From CAJQHT01 sp038123275 (GTDB lineage Bacteria > Pseudomonadota > Alphaproteobacteria > Rickettsiales > UBA1997), in assembly GCA_038123275.1 (NCBI GenBank), contig JAYORG010000009.1, positions 1 to 64,000 of the forward strand: a stretch of 64,000 nt of DNA. The letters are read 5' to 3'. Position 1 is the stretch's first letter. Every line of letters begins with the position of its first letter. The notes beneath the pieces are model-generated. The model was not told the DNA's origin, searched no databases, and saw only the letters and a list, made by a program, of their open reading frames with translations. The position numbers were made by a program, and so were the translations under genes. Shown in pieces: positions 26,680-37,100 of this stretch.

Positions 26680-28533
26680 CTACTGACAAGACAAACACTC
26701 TTCATAGTCATTATCATTAGCCGAAGAATCAGCTTCATTTTCAACCATCAATAACCCAGCATCTGATCTTTTAGATACTTTGTCAGCTCTTTGCACAGAA
26801 GTTGAGCGACAATAATAGAGGCTTTTGGAGCCTTTTTGCCAAGCTCTGAAATGGATGTCGTGAAGCTCTTTTTTAGAAACGTCTCCAGGGAAGAATAAAT
26901 TAACACTTTGGGCTTGGCAGACATATTCGGCCCTTTCAGAAGATAAATCAACGATCCATCTTTGATCTAGCTCTTGAGCAGTTTTGAAAACTAGTTTTTC
27001 ATGCTCATCTAAAAAATCTAAATGCTGAACTGAACCCTCATGGATAGTGATTGAAGACCAAATATCTTCAGTATTTTTACCTTTTTCTTCTAATAATTTA
27101 ACCAAATTTTTATTTCTAACATTAAACGACCCAGTTAAAGTTTTTTGCGTAAAGCTATTAGCAGCAAATGGTTCAATGCCTGGTGAAGAATTGCCAGCAA
27201 TAATAGAAATTGAAGCTGTTGGTGCAATAGCCATTTTATTAGAAAATCTTTCATCAACTCCTGCTTCCTTAGCATCAGGACAAGCACCTCTTTCCTTAGC
27301 TAGCAGAATCGAAGCCTTATCGGCTTTGCTTCTAATATTTTGAAAAATTTTCTTATTCCAAACTTTAGACATTGCTGACTCAAATGGTACATTCTTAGAT
27401 TGCAAGAAAGAATGAAAACCCATAACACCAAGACCAACACTTCTTTCCCTTTGGGCCGAATATTTAGCCTTAGACATGCTGTCTGGAGCATTATTAATGA
27501 AATCTTCCAAAACATTATCCAAAAAGCGCATAATGTCTTCAACTATTTGCTCATTATCTTTCCATTCATCGTAATATTCTAAATTAAGAGAAGAAAGACA
27601 ACAAACTGCCGTTCTATCCTTGCCTAAGTGATCAATACCAGTTGGAAGAGTAATTTCACTACATAAATTAGAAGTTTTAATCTCTAATCCTAGCTTCTTT
27701 TGATGCTCGGGCCTTGCTTTATTAACAGTATCAGAAAATAACAAGTAAGGTTCACCAGTTTCAATACGAGTAGTAATAAGTTTAACCCATAAATCTCTAG
27801 CCTTAACAGTTTCAACCACTACACCATCGTGAGAACTTTTTAAATCCCAGTCACCACCCTTTTCAACGGCTTTCATAAAGTCGTCACTAATAACAACACC
27901 ATGGTGTAAATTAAGTGAACGACGGTTTGGATCCCCTCCTGTTGGCCTTCTTACATCAATAAATTCTTCAATTTCAGGGTGTGATATTGGCAAATAAACT
28001 GCCGCACTACCTCTTCTTAAAGAGCCCTGAGAAATAGCCAAAGTTTGTGAATCCATCACCTTAATAAAAGGAATAATTCCTGAAGTTTTACCATTACCCC
28101 TAACAGTTTCGCCAATTGCTCTTAAATTACCCCAATAACTGCCAATACCACCACCTCTTGATGCCAACCAAACATTTTCATTCCATAAATCAACAATTCC
28201 ATTTAATGAGTCGCAAGATTCATTCAAAAAACATGATATTGGTAAACCACGATCAGTTCCACCATTACTTAAAACTGGAGTTGCTGGCATAAACCATAAA
28301 TTGGAAATGTAGTCATAAAGCCTAGCACCATGCGCTTCATCGTCAGCATAATAGCCAGCACTACGAGCAAATAAGTCTTGAAAAGACTCACCTGGCAATA
28401 AATATCTATCTTCTAAAACCGCTTTACCAAAAGGACTTAATTTTGCATCTCTTTTATTGTCTGTTTTAATTTTAACAGCTTTTCTTTTATTTGATTTTTG
28501 TGAAGTCTTAAGAGCCTTTTTTGCTTGAGCCAT
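26680..28533 (-). CDS. nrdA: Ribonucleoside-diphosphate reductase alpha subunit (class I)
   Basis: NrdA reduces ribonucleoside diphosphates to deoxy forms together with NrdB. The 617-residue protein has no N-terminal ATP-cone, as in Rickettsiales, so overall allosteric activity control by dATP is probably missing. Key residues are visible: the first active-site Cys in LPISCFLNES, the catalytic Asn-x-Cys-x-Glu in SNLCSEITLP, the partner Cys in AVCCLSSLNL, and the redox pair CLSCQ at the extreme C-terminus. Lysine-rich sequence precedes the core. Two probable NrdR boxes lie upstream. No nrdB is in the window. Confidence 0.95.
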   Translation of the reverse strand: MAQAKKALKTSQKSNKRKAVKIKTDNKRDAKLSPFGKAVLEDRYLLPGESFQDLFARSAGYYADDEAHGARLYDYISNLWFMPATPVLSNGGTDRGLPISCFLNESCDSLNGIVDLWNENVWLASRGGGIGSYWGNLRAIGETVRGNGKTSGIIPFIKVMDSQTLAISQGSLRRGSAAVYLPISHPEIEEFIDVRRPTGGDPNRRSLNLHHGVVISDDFMKAVEKGGDWDLKSSHDGVVVETVKARDLWVKLITTRIETGEPYLLFSDTVNKARPEHQKKLGLEIKTSNLCSEITLPTGIDHLGKDRTAVCCLSSLNLEYYDEWKDNEQIVEDIMRFLDNVLEDFINNAPDSMSKAKYSAQRERSVGLGVMGFHSFLQSKNVPFESAMSKVWNKKIFQNIRSKADKASILLAKERGACPDAKEAGVDERFSNKMAIAPTASISIIAGNSSPGIEPFAANSFTQKTLTGSFNVRNKNLVKLLEEKGKNTEDIWSSITIHEGSVQHLDFLDEHEKLVFKTAQELDQRWIVDLSSERAEYVCQAQSVNLFFPGDVSKKELHDIHFRAWQKGSKSLYYCRSTSVQRADKVSKRSDAGLLMVENEADSSANDNDYEECLSCQ

Positions 28534-28593
28534 TTTAAAGTTTAATTAAAAGATTAATAAGTGTAGATTCGAAACCAGGAAAACCCCTTAATC

Positions 28594-28637
28594 ACAATAT
28601 CTAGTAATAATTACTCAAAAAAACTACTACATCTAGT
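28594..28637 (-). promoter_or_regulatory. Two probable NrdR boxes upstream of nrdA
   Basis: ACAATATCTAGT (28594-28605) and ACTACATCTAGT (28626-28637) resemble NrdR operators, which usually come in pairs at whole helical turns. The start-to-start distance is 32 bp, about three turns. They lie 60-105 bp upstream of the nrdA start. NrdR represses ribonucleotide reductase genes with ATP/dATP bound. Confidence 0.6.
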
Positions 28638-28691
28638 TTTATTTGTCTATTAATTAATTTAATTTTTTTGTAAAAAAAACAAAATTAAGAG

Positions 28692-29354
28692 CTATTGCTT
28701 GATGGAAATTTTAACGGCAAAACTGGTGAAGAAAATTAGAATGGGGGCTAAAAAAACAAGAATTAACCCTAAAAACATTAAAGAATTAGAAAAGTTTTCT
28801 GGGTTTAAATTAATAAAAGCACTATTAGCAAAAATAACTACCGGAATTATTAAAGGCAAAATTAAAACCGTTAATAAAGATTCATTTTTATTGGCACCAA
28901 TAGTTAAAGAAGCACCAAAGCAACCAATTAAATTAATAATCATGGTAACAATAATAGCCAATGTTACCAAATTTTGACTAGATACATTTTCAATTTTTAA
29001 TATTATTGCAGCCAAGGGGATAAAAATAATTAGCGGCAAAGAGTAAATTAACCAATTAGAAATAATTTTAGCAAAAATTGCTATTTCAAAATAAGATCCA
29101 CTAATCAAAATTTGCTCTAAGCTGCCATCAGCAAAATCTTCTTTTAAAAAGCTGCTAACACTAATAATGATAGAAAAAATTAAACAAAACCAAATTACAC
29201 ATATTTGATAAATTAATTGATCTTGGTCAGAAACATTAACTAAAGAAATAGCAAAAATGCTAATAGCAATAAAGAAAAAAATTATCGGATTAAAAAATTG
29301 ACTAACATTGCTAAACGCTAATTTGTAATCTCTAGATATTATTGCTAAAATCAT
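28692..29354 (-). CDS. ccmB: Haem exporter CcmB (cytochrome c maturation)
   Basis: CcmB is the membrane subunit of the CcmABCD transporter that releases haem-loaded CcmE for cytochrome c assembly. The 220-residue protein has six hydrophobic segments and the CcmB pattern FLKEDFADGSLEQILISG near residue 70. It also has the later LIGCFGASLTIGANKNESLLTVLILPLIIPVVIF region (shown as landmarks). No ccmA, C or E is adjacent, as is common in Rickettsiales, where ccm genes are scattered. It is divergent from the outer-membrane protein gene. Confidence 0.92.
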   Translation of the reverse strand: MILAIISRDYKLAFSNVSQFFNPIIFFFIAISIFAISLVNVSDQDQLIYQICVIWFCLIFSIIISVSSFLKEDFADGSLEQILISGSYFEIAIFAKIISNWLIYSLPLIIFIPLAAIILKIENVSSQNLVTLAIIVTMIINLIGCFGASLTIGANKNESLLTVLILPLIIPVVIFANSAFINLNPENFSNSLMFLGLILVFLAPILIFFTSFAVKISIKQ

Positions 29355-29425
29355 TTTAATGTAATAACTTTAATTAAACTGTTAACCAATGTCTAAGTTA
29401 GAGTAAAAACTAAAAAATAAAACAA

Positions 29426-30049
29426 ATGTCTAAAAAAATCTTCTTTTTTATTAATTTAATATTTTTGACTCTAAATGCTAACATTGCTAAGTCTAATATT
29501 TTAGATGGGTTTTTATTTAAACCAGCTTTTAGCATCGAATATCAAGCCCCAGAAATAAATGCTAAAGCCTTAAATGATCACTTTGAAACCGAGCCATTTG
29601 AAAAACAATTAAAAAAATTTGATAATATTGCTCTTGGTCTTAATTTTAGAATCCATAAATATTTTGGCCTTAATCTTAATTGGTCACAATTTGCTTTAGA
29701 GAACGATTCACAAAATGGTTATCTTTTAGAAAATAAGTCTGATTTAACCATTAAAAATGTCAATTTTAGCTCTTTATTTTATTTTCCAATTATTGGTGAA
29801 ACTCTTGATGGTTTTGTTGAAGTTGGTGCTAGTGACATTAATTACGACTTTAAATTTGTTGATGATACTTCCACTCAACATATTTTTAAAGACCATGAAA
29901 CCTCCTTCCTTTACGGAGCTGGTATTGAATTTTCTCCTTACAACTCAACCATTTCTTTTAGACTATCAGCCCAAAGATACATCACCAAACTACAACCAAT
30001 TAATGGTGACATTGTTACTTGGCGTGGTGGGTTGATTAAGTATTTCTAG
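29426..30049 (+). CDS. Outer-membrane beta-barrel-like protein
   Basis: The 207-residue protein has a signal peptide (FINLIFLTLNANIAKS). It is built of alternating hydrophobic/polar strands such as LGLNFRIHKYFGLNLNW, LDGFVEVGASDINYDF and YGAGIEFSPYNS, ending RGGLIKYF with the C-terminal aromatic residue expected of BAM substrates. It resembles the small OmpA-like/opacity-type eight-stranded barrels. I cannot assign a specific family. A perfect palindrome lies 31 bp downstream. The role is probably in the cell envelope. Confidence 0.75.
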   Translation: MSKKIFFFINLIFLTLNANIAKSNILDGFLFKPAFSIEYQAPEINAKALNDHFETEPFEKQLKKFDNIALGLNFRIHKYFGLNLNWSQFALENDSQNGYLLENKSDLTIKNVNFSSLFYFPIIGETLDGFVEVGASDINYDFKFVDDTSTQHIFKDHETSFLYGAGIEFSPYNSTISFRLSAQRYITKLQPINGDIVTWRGGLIKYF

Positions 30050-30079
30050 AAGAATAATATAAGTTTCTATTTAGCACTT

Positions 30080-30154
30080 ACCTGTCATCCTGAATTTAGA
30101 GACTCTAGAGCTTCTAACAGAAGCTCTAGAGTCTCTAAATTCAGGATGACAGGT
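30080..30154. repeat. Perfect palindrome with 36-bp arms
   Basis: ACCTGTCATCCTGAATTTAG and the following bases (30080-30115) are exactly complementary to 30119-30154, with a three-base loop AAC. It lies between two convergent genes and shares the core TGTCATCCTGAATTTA with the tandem repeat at 40415-40606. It could act as a bidirectional terminator or an mRNA stabiliser, or be a mobile palindromic element. Confidence 0.95.
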
Positions 30155-30158
30155 AGTA

Positions 30159-30437
30159 TTATTTAACTTTAAAATGACTCTTATTAAGCTTAACCAACTT
30201 TGCTAACTTTTCTTCCAAAGCCTTCTTTTCTTTTTTATCAGAGTTATCTGAGTTATCTGAGTTATCTATTCTTTTTATCTCCTTTTGTAAATTCTTAATC
30301 TTTACTTTTAAATCACGATTTTGCTTGGTTACTTTAATATCCTTAACGTCCTTTCTAACCTTAACTTGTTTCTTCTTCTTACTACCAGCATATTTACTTG
30401 GCCCTAAAGTTTTTTTATTTTTCTTTTGTTCTGTCAT
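30159..30437 (-). CDS. Small lysine-rich coiled-coil protein
   Basis: This 92-residue protein is about one third Lys. The N-terminal half is basic (KKNKKTLGPSKYAGSKKKKQ), the C-terminal half is a heptad-like helix (KVKIKNLQKEIKRID) broken by a DNSDNSDNSDKK spacer. That spacer comes from a 9-bp unit in three copies at about 30238-30265. The start overlaps the 3' end of tatC by 23 bp. I do not recognise a family; nucleic-acid binding would fit the charge, but that is only a guess. Confidence 0.55.
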   Translation of the reverse strand: MTEQKKNKKTLGPSKYAGSKKKKQVKVRKDVKDIKVTKQNRDLKVKIKNLQKEIKRIDNSDNSDNSDKKEKKALEEKLAKLVKLNKSHFKVK

Positions 30438-31167
30438 TTGTTATTTTTAAAGAAATTAATAGAGCAATCTCATAAAGTAAAATCATCGGAATTGCCAAAA
30501 AAACTTGGCTAAAAATATCTGGTGGTGTAAGAATAGCAGCTAAGATAAAAATTAACAATATGAAATATTTACGCTTTGATCTTAAAGAATCAACCGACAA
30601 AAAGCCAATCTTAACCAAGATAATCATTAATATTGGTAGCTGAAAAGCAATGCCAAAACCAAATATTAACTTTACTACCAAACCTAAATATTCACTAATT
30701 CTAGCCTCAAGTTCAATTGGAATATTAGCTAAATTACTAGATAATTCAAAACCAACAAAAAACTTAAAAGCCACCGGAAAAATAAAATAATAAAGCAACA
30801 TACTCCCAAGAAGAAAAAGCAAAGGTGAAATTACTAATAAAGACAAAATTAACTTTTTCTCATTTTTGTAAAGCCCCGGAGATATGAATAAATAAAATTG
30901 AGTAATAATAAATGGCGTACTAAAAAATAAAGCACTTAAAAAGGCTAACCTAACATAAGTAATAAAAGCTTCAGTAAGGCCAGTGTAGATTATTCTTTTA
31001 TCATGATCTTCTCCATAAACCTTAATTAAAGGCTCTAGTAAAAAATTGTAGATTTGCTCTTTAAAACAATAAGAAGCAATAAAGGTAATAAAGAAAAAGA
31101 CAATAACATAAATTAATCTTTGCCTCACTTCAATTAAATGATTGGTTAAGGTTAGGTTGTTTTTCAT
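30415..31167 (-). CDS. tatC: Sec-independent protein translocase TatC
   Basis: TatC is the membrane receptor for twin-arginine signal peptides. The 250-residue protein starts with LTNHLIEVRQRLIYVI, the conserved N-terminal Tat motif with the essential Arg. It continues through six membrane segments, including FYLFISPGLYKNEKKLIL and FGIAFQLPILMIILV. No tatA or tatB is near. It lies 3 bp after the virB6-like gene, so it is probably on the same transcript, an unexpected pairing. Confidence 0.96.
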   Translation of the reverse strand: MKNNLTLTNHLIEVRQRLIYVIVFFFITFIASYCFKEQIYNFLLEPLIKVYGEDHDKRIIYTGLTEAFITYVRLAFLSALFFSTPFIITQFYLFISPGLYKNEKKLILSLLVISPLLFLLGSMLLYYFIFPVAFKFFVGFELSSNLANIPIELEARISEYLGLVVKLIFGFGIAFQLPILMIILVKIGFLSVDSLRSKRKYFILLIFILAAILTPPDIFSQVFLAIPMILLYEIALLISLKITNDRTKEK

Positions 31168-31170
31168 ATT

Positions 31171-34100
31171 CTAATCTCTATCATCTCCATCAAAATCATC
31201 TAGATATTCTTGCTCTTGTTCTATTCTAGCTGCTTCATCATTTGTAATATCGATATCCTCATCAGGCTCCTTCTCATCTGGCTCTTTCACTGCATCTGGC
31301 TCTTTTGAATCTACTACTGGATCATTTTCTGGCGCTGAAGGTGCCAAAGGTGCCGAAGCTCCTTGGGTATGAGGAGGTGCCTCAGACAATTCTGGTTCTG
31401 GCTGTTTGTAGTCTGGAGTTAATGCTGCCACTTGCGCTGCACCATCGCCATCTTCTAATTTATCAAAACCTTTCATTTGTTTTTCTAATTTTTTAACTGT
31501 AGTTTGAGCAACATCAAGATTTTCTGCTTGTTTTTGATATCCTTTATCTTGCCTTAAATTGCTAATTTGTTTATCACGAGCTGCCCTTTCTTGTTTATAT
31601 CCTTCATCATTTTTTAAACTTGAAATCTTTTCAGCAGCACCAGCTTTAAGATTAAGTGGAGCTTTCTTATATTGTTTTTCTAATTTTCTCATTTCTGCCA
31701 ATTTAGACCCTTTTGGAAATTTAGTTTGTAGATCTTTCATCTGCGCTACTTTAGGTGCGCTTTGTGCTGATTCAAAATTTTCTCGAGCCTCATCAAGCTT
31801 AGCAGCTGTATTGCCCCCACCTTTGACTTGATCAATCATAGTATCTAGAGATTTCTCTCTTTGTTCATAATTATCAGCCGTATTTTGATGACCATGTGCA
31901 GTTCTATTAGCTTCATCAAGAGCTGATTTTTGTTGTTGATAGCCTTTATCTTGTCTTAAATTGCTAATTTGTTCATCACGATCAGCTCTTTCTTTTTTGT
32001 ATCCTTTATCATTTTTCAAATTGCTAATGGCTTTTTTAGTAGACTTAATACTATCTTTTTCTAATTTTGTTTTATTTTTCTTAGCTTGCTGCCCTTTTAA
32101 ACTACTTTGTAATCTTTGCATTCTTTCTAACTTAGGAGTATCTTCTTTGCTAAAGTCATTTTCTAAACTTCTCATTTCTGCTAACTTAGGCGCATTTTTC
32201 AAACCAACATTATCCTCTCCATCACCTTCAATTTGTTTCATAACATCATCACGCTTATTAATTGCTGCTTCAAACTTATTATGAGCTGCTGCTTTTCTAG
32301 CCTCTAAACCTTCTATGGCTTCATTTCTAGCACCTTTAACCTTTAAAGCTGCTGCATTTTTGGCTTCGGCCCTGTTTTGTTTATATGCAGTTTTATATCC
32401 TTTTCTACGCCCTAAAACTGCAGCGCTAAAAGAACCTTCTTTGCGAGTAAATTCTCCGCCCTGACCTTCTTGTAACTCAGTTGCAATAACGTGTTGCTGC
32501 ATAGCATGTGCAATTTCGGCATTTCTATTAGCTGATACTCCAACACTGGACTCCTCTTTATTTTTTGCCATTTGTGCTTTAATTTGATCATTATCTCCTT
32601 TACTTCTAAATGCTCCAAAACCCTTTCTCATTTTATTTATTGCACCTGATTTTACTAATTGTGCCTCAGCTTTATTCCAAGCTTTCCTATTCTCATTTGC
32701 AGCTTTACCAGCTTTAAAACTCCTAACACCAACTTCACTCAAACCACCTGTCAAAGCAGCAGCTGTAATTCTTCCAATATTATTTTTAAGTCTCGTGGTT
32801 TTTTTAGCTTGTACATCAATATTACCTTTTTTCACACCAGACAATATTTTATTTCTACCTTTAGCATCAGTATTTTGCATGGCTTTTTTAATGTCTTTGC
32901 GTGTTACTTTAGATTTAACACCATCTTTCACAGACTTGCCTCCGCCACGATATTTATGTTTTGCAAAATCAAAAGCAGCCCCTGTCAGAGAATCACTTTC
33001 TGTTTTAAAGCTTTTATCATCCATTACTCTCTTAGACTCTTCTTCACTTAAACCCAAAGCCTTTCCTTTTCTAACTCCAGCATCTTGAGCCACTTTATCC
33101 AAGGTTCTTTTTTGTTCGGCCTTAGACATTGCGGCCAATTTTTCCATGTTATTGCGTTTATACTCACTAACTGCTTTCTTAGCACTTTTACCCATAGCAT
33201 TTTTATTAGTTCTATCTTTCTTATTTTGTGCTTTTCTTTTATCTCTAGCAGCATCAGCCAATTTTCCTGAATCAAATAAACTTTGATCCATTCTTTGAAC
33301 ACGCTCAGCCATACCACTTTCTTTCCATGCTTTACCAGCTAACCCTTTAACTCCCTGACCAAGTTTTCCTGCTGCTGATGCAACGCCACTACCCAAACTA
33401 CTAGCCTTAATACCGCCACCAATAGTTGCGGCCAAATCAGTCATAAAAGAGATAAATTGTTTCATCAATGAAGCAATAACCCAAATAAACAATATTGAAA
33501 ATATGGAAGGAATTCCTGAATTAACACCAATATTTCCAACTGGATTTTGCGTACTTAACCTTGGCGGCAATGTTGCTATGGTATAAAAAGAAAGTAGAGA
33601 TATTCTAATTGGAGTATTAATAACCAAAATATCATCCCAACATATTCTATAACCCAAAGCTAATTTTAATATTTCATACATCATCATATTAAAAAATGCC
33701 AATGTAGTAAGTAAGAAAATTTGCTGCAAAGAAAACCCTATTAATTGACTCAACCATTTATCAAACATCTCTTTTGTCTGATTAAAGAATAGGAACACAA
33801 AGAAGATTGGGCCAATAATAAATAAGATAGAAATAAATACTTGCGATGTTAGATAAAGTAATACCGCATTAGCAACCGCATAAACATAAAGCAAAAACGC
33901 CATGTAAATTATGTAAAGATAAGCCCAGCCAAAAATACTAGCAAATAATAATGATGCTATTTTCTTTTGAGCAGCATCAGAAAAGAAAATACCAAAAACA
34001 TCATCAATACTAGCAAATAATATCGACTTATCATAAAAATCATTATTAGCCAATGCCTGCTCCAACTCAGGAGAGGTATCAAAAGAGGTAGCCATTAAAA

Positions 34101-37100
34101 ATGCCAGATAATCCGTTCCCTCTTTGAAAAACTGCACAAATATTTTATCAAACCAATACCAACCATCAGGGCTAATAAATAAGAAAATAATACTAATTCT
34201 AACAACCCTTGAAATAACCTCCGTTTGAGAAAATTGACTAACACCCATCAAATAGCCAATACCATAAAATGTAACAGCCAAAATAAAGACCATCTTAACT
34301 ATCGTTTTAAAAGTTGGATCATTTATAATTAATGTATAAACTCTTTCAGCCTGACCAATTTTAGCTGGCTCAACTCCTTCTTCTGTTCCATCCATTACTT
34401 CAACAACCGGAGCAATTACATTGTCAACAACAGTAGAAATAGCAGAACCATCAGGGTTTTTAGTTCTAACTACAACTTTATAAGAACCGCTATTATTAGA
34501 ATATTTATCAGCACAATAATACTCATCCTGACACTCTGTATCTGGATCGCTGCCAATAGCACCTTCACCTACACTACAAATCTCACCAGTATTAGCACTA
34601 TCTAAAATATAAAAATTATTCTTCCTAACAATACCATCACAATTACCTCCTGAACAATCTTGATTAAGACTTGCATTATCCATATCACAATCATACACAT
34701 CTGTATCAAGAATTTTAAAAGATAGCCTAATACGATCCTCATTTTCAGAATGATTATGTAGATAAAACTCTGTTCCAACACTAGTGAAATTTCCAGACAA
34801 GCTTTCATTTTCTTCTGTATTAGGGTCATCCTCAACTGCAGTTGGAACAGCACCTCCAGCATTATCATTGGCTATTCTAACCAATTTTCCAAATTCATTA
34901 AACTGATAATAACTCAAATAACCAATTTCACCACCAATGGTACTATCATCTATGTCAACAACCCTAGGTTGATCAGTCATTTGTTCTACAGTGCTACCAA
35001 TACAATCTTGCCCATAATCACCATCATCATTAACTGTATCTTTACATAACTTAACCTCCATCATTTCACCATTAAAATACTCTTCGCTTCCTCTTAATGT
35101 AATTGAGTAACCATCATCACCATCAAAATTACTGCTAAATGGTGGGCTGCCACCAACCGCATGATTACCATCATAACTATCATAACCAGTTATTTCACTA
35201 TCACTACTAGGATTATTGACGGATATATTAAAATCAGCACCATCTAAAACTACAAACTTCAACCTACCTGCATATGACATTGCAACAGTTGAATACAACC
35301 TATAAGACATATTGCCATTACTATCTGTTCCATCAGTAAGAAAACTTTCCATATTACCATAATACCCATTAAATGTCCCTAATACCCTAGCACCCTTAGC
35401 AACAGTTGAATCTTCTAATTGATTATCAGTAAAGCCGGTATCTTGATTAATATTAGACACTTTCCCCTCATAAGCTTCTAAGTCATAACATTGATCCAAT
35501 GTTAAAGAAACTTCAGGAGTCACTGTAGGGTTACTAGGATCTGCATTTACAAGAGAAGCAACATCTGCACAATTACGACATTGAGCATATGCAGATTCTC
35601 CAGCTGCAAGATCCTTACCTGCATACATGTCACATAAATTATTTCCTTCACTATCCCTAATACTATAATAAGTGTCAAAAGCTGATCCAAATATAAAATT
35701 ATCTGGATCTTGACAATTTTTATCAAGATTTCCATCCCCATCAACATCTGTAGCATATGGGAAAGTTTCATTTAATGGACAATAATAGTTAGAATCAGTA
35801 GAATCATCACACCTTGGATCCCAATCTAAACAAGCATCCCCTGCTTCATTTAACTTGCATGTTATATCAGTAACAGACTCCGATTTTTGTCCACGACATA
35901 ACAAAGCCAACCTTGGCTCTATTTTCATTGCCATACCAATACCACATTTTCTATTTCCAGAAGATCCATCCTGCCAAACACCATCCCAACTTCTAGGGCT
36001 AAACCTTAACATTTGTCCCTTTCTAACAAAAATTTGCTGAGACTCTGTCCAATTAAATGAGTTACTTGATGTATTTGAAACATCAACAACTATACTCTCA
36101 GTTGGATGGTCTATACCCTCATCAGCATCACCATATTCATAAAAATCTGCCTCCAAAGTACCACCATCACCATCGCTAAACTCAATTCTATCACCATTAG
36201 GGTTAACTATTCTTGTTTTTAAATTACAACTATCACCAGACGCACCATTACCAAGCATAGTAAAAGTAAGCATACCTGATTTCTTTATTTCAATCTCATG
36301 CACCTTATCTACCCTATAAGCATAAAACTCAGCACAATTTTTATTATATCCACTATTATTAGTTCCAAGAATAGCATCTTCAAAAGTAATATCTGGATTA
36401 TTATTAAAAAATGTTACACCTTCATTTTCTAACTTTATTCTATTGTAACTACCACTACTACTTGCAACTCTAAAATAGCCACTATCATTACCAGATTCTA
36501 TCGTATATGGACCCGAAGAACTTGGCAAATCAATAATACGATTTCCATATGTAGCAATTGCAGGATCAATATTTTGGATATAACTCTCAACATCTGTAAC
36601 CACATCACCATTACCGTTATGTATTACTAGACCTGGAAACATATTCACATTTACATCCCACATCTTTAATTTATCACCAGATTCCAAATAAAAAAAGCTA
36701 TCTCCCTTACTCCATTCATCATCAATATCGATCCTATCATCTCGATCAGGATAAATTTCATTATTATCTTCATCAAAATGTTTAACTGACATTGCATCAT
36801 TAAGATTACAAGAATCATCATCACCAAGATTAATAAAACTAACACTAACTGGATATTCTTCATTATTAGTGTAGGTATAAGCATTATCCTCTGTTGTGCC
36901 ATCAAGCGACTGACCAATCATTCCAGATACATAATCTGCACCATCAGAATTAGCACAATTACCAGATTTATTACAAACAATCATCTCTCCACCCGAATCA
37001 AATGGATTATCACTATCTTCATCAAAACTTGCTAGTCCGTCATCAGTCCACCTTATCATGCCACCAATCTCTCCTAAACTACTCTTACCTATAGCAGAAG

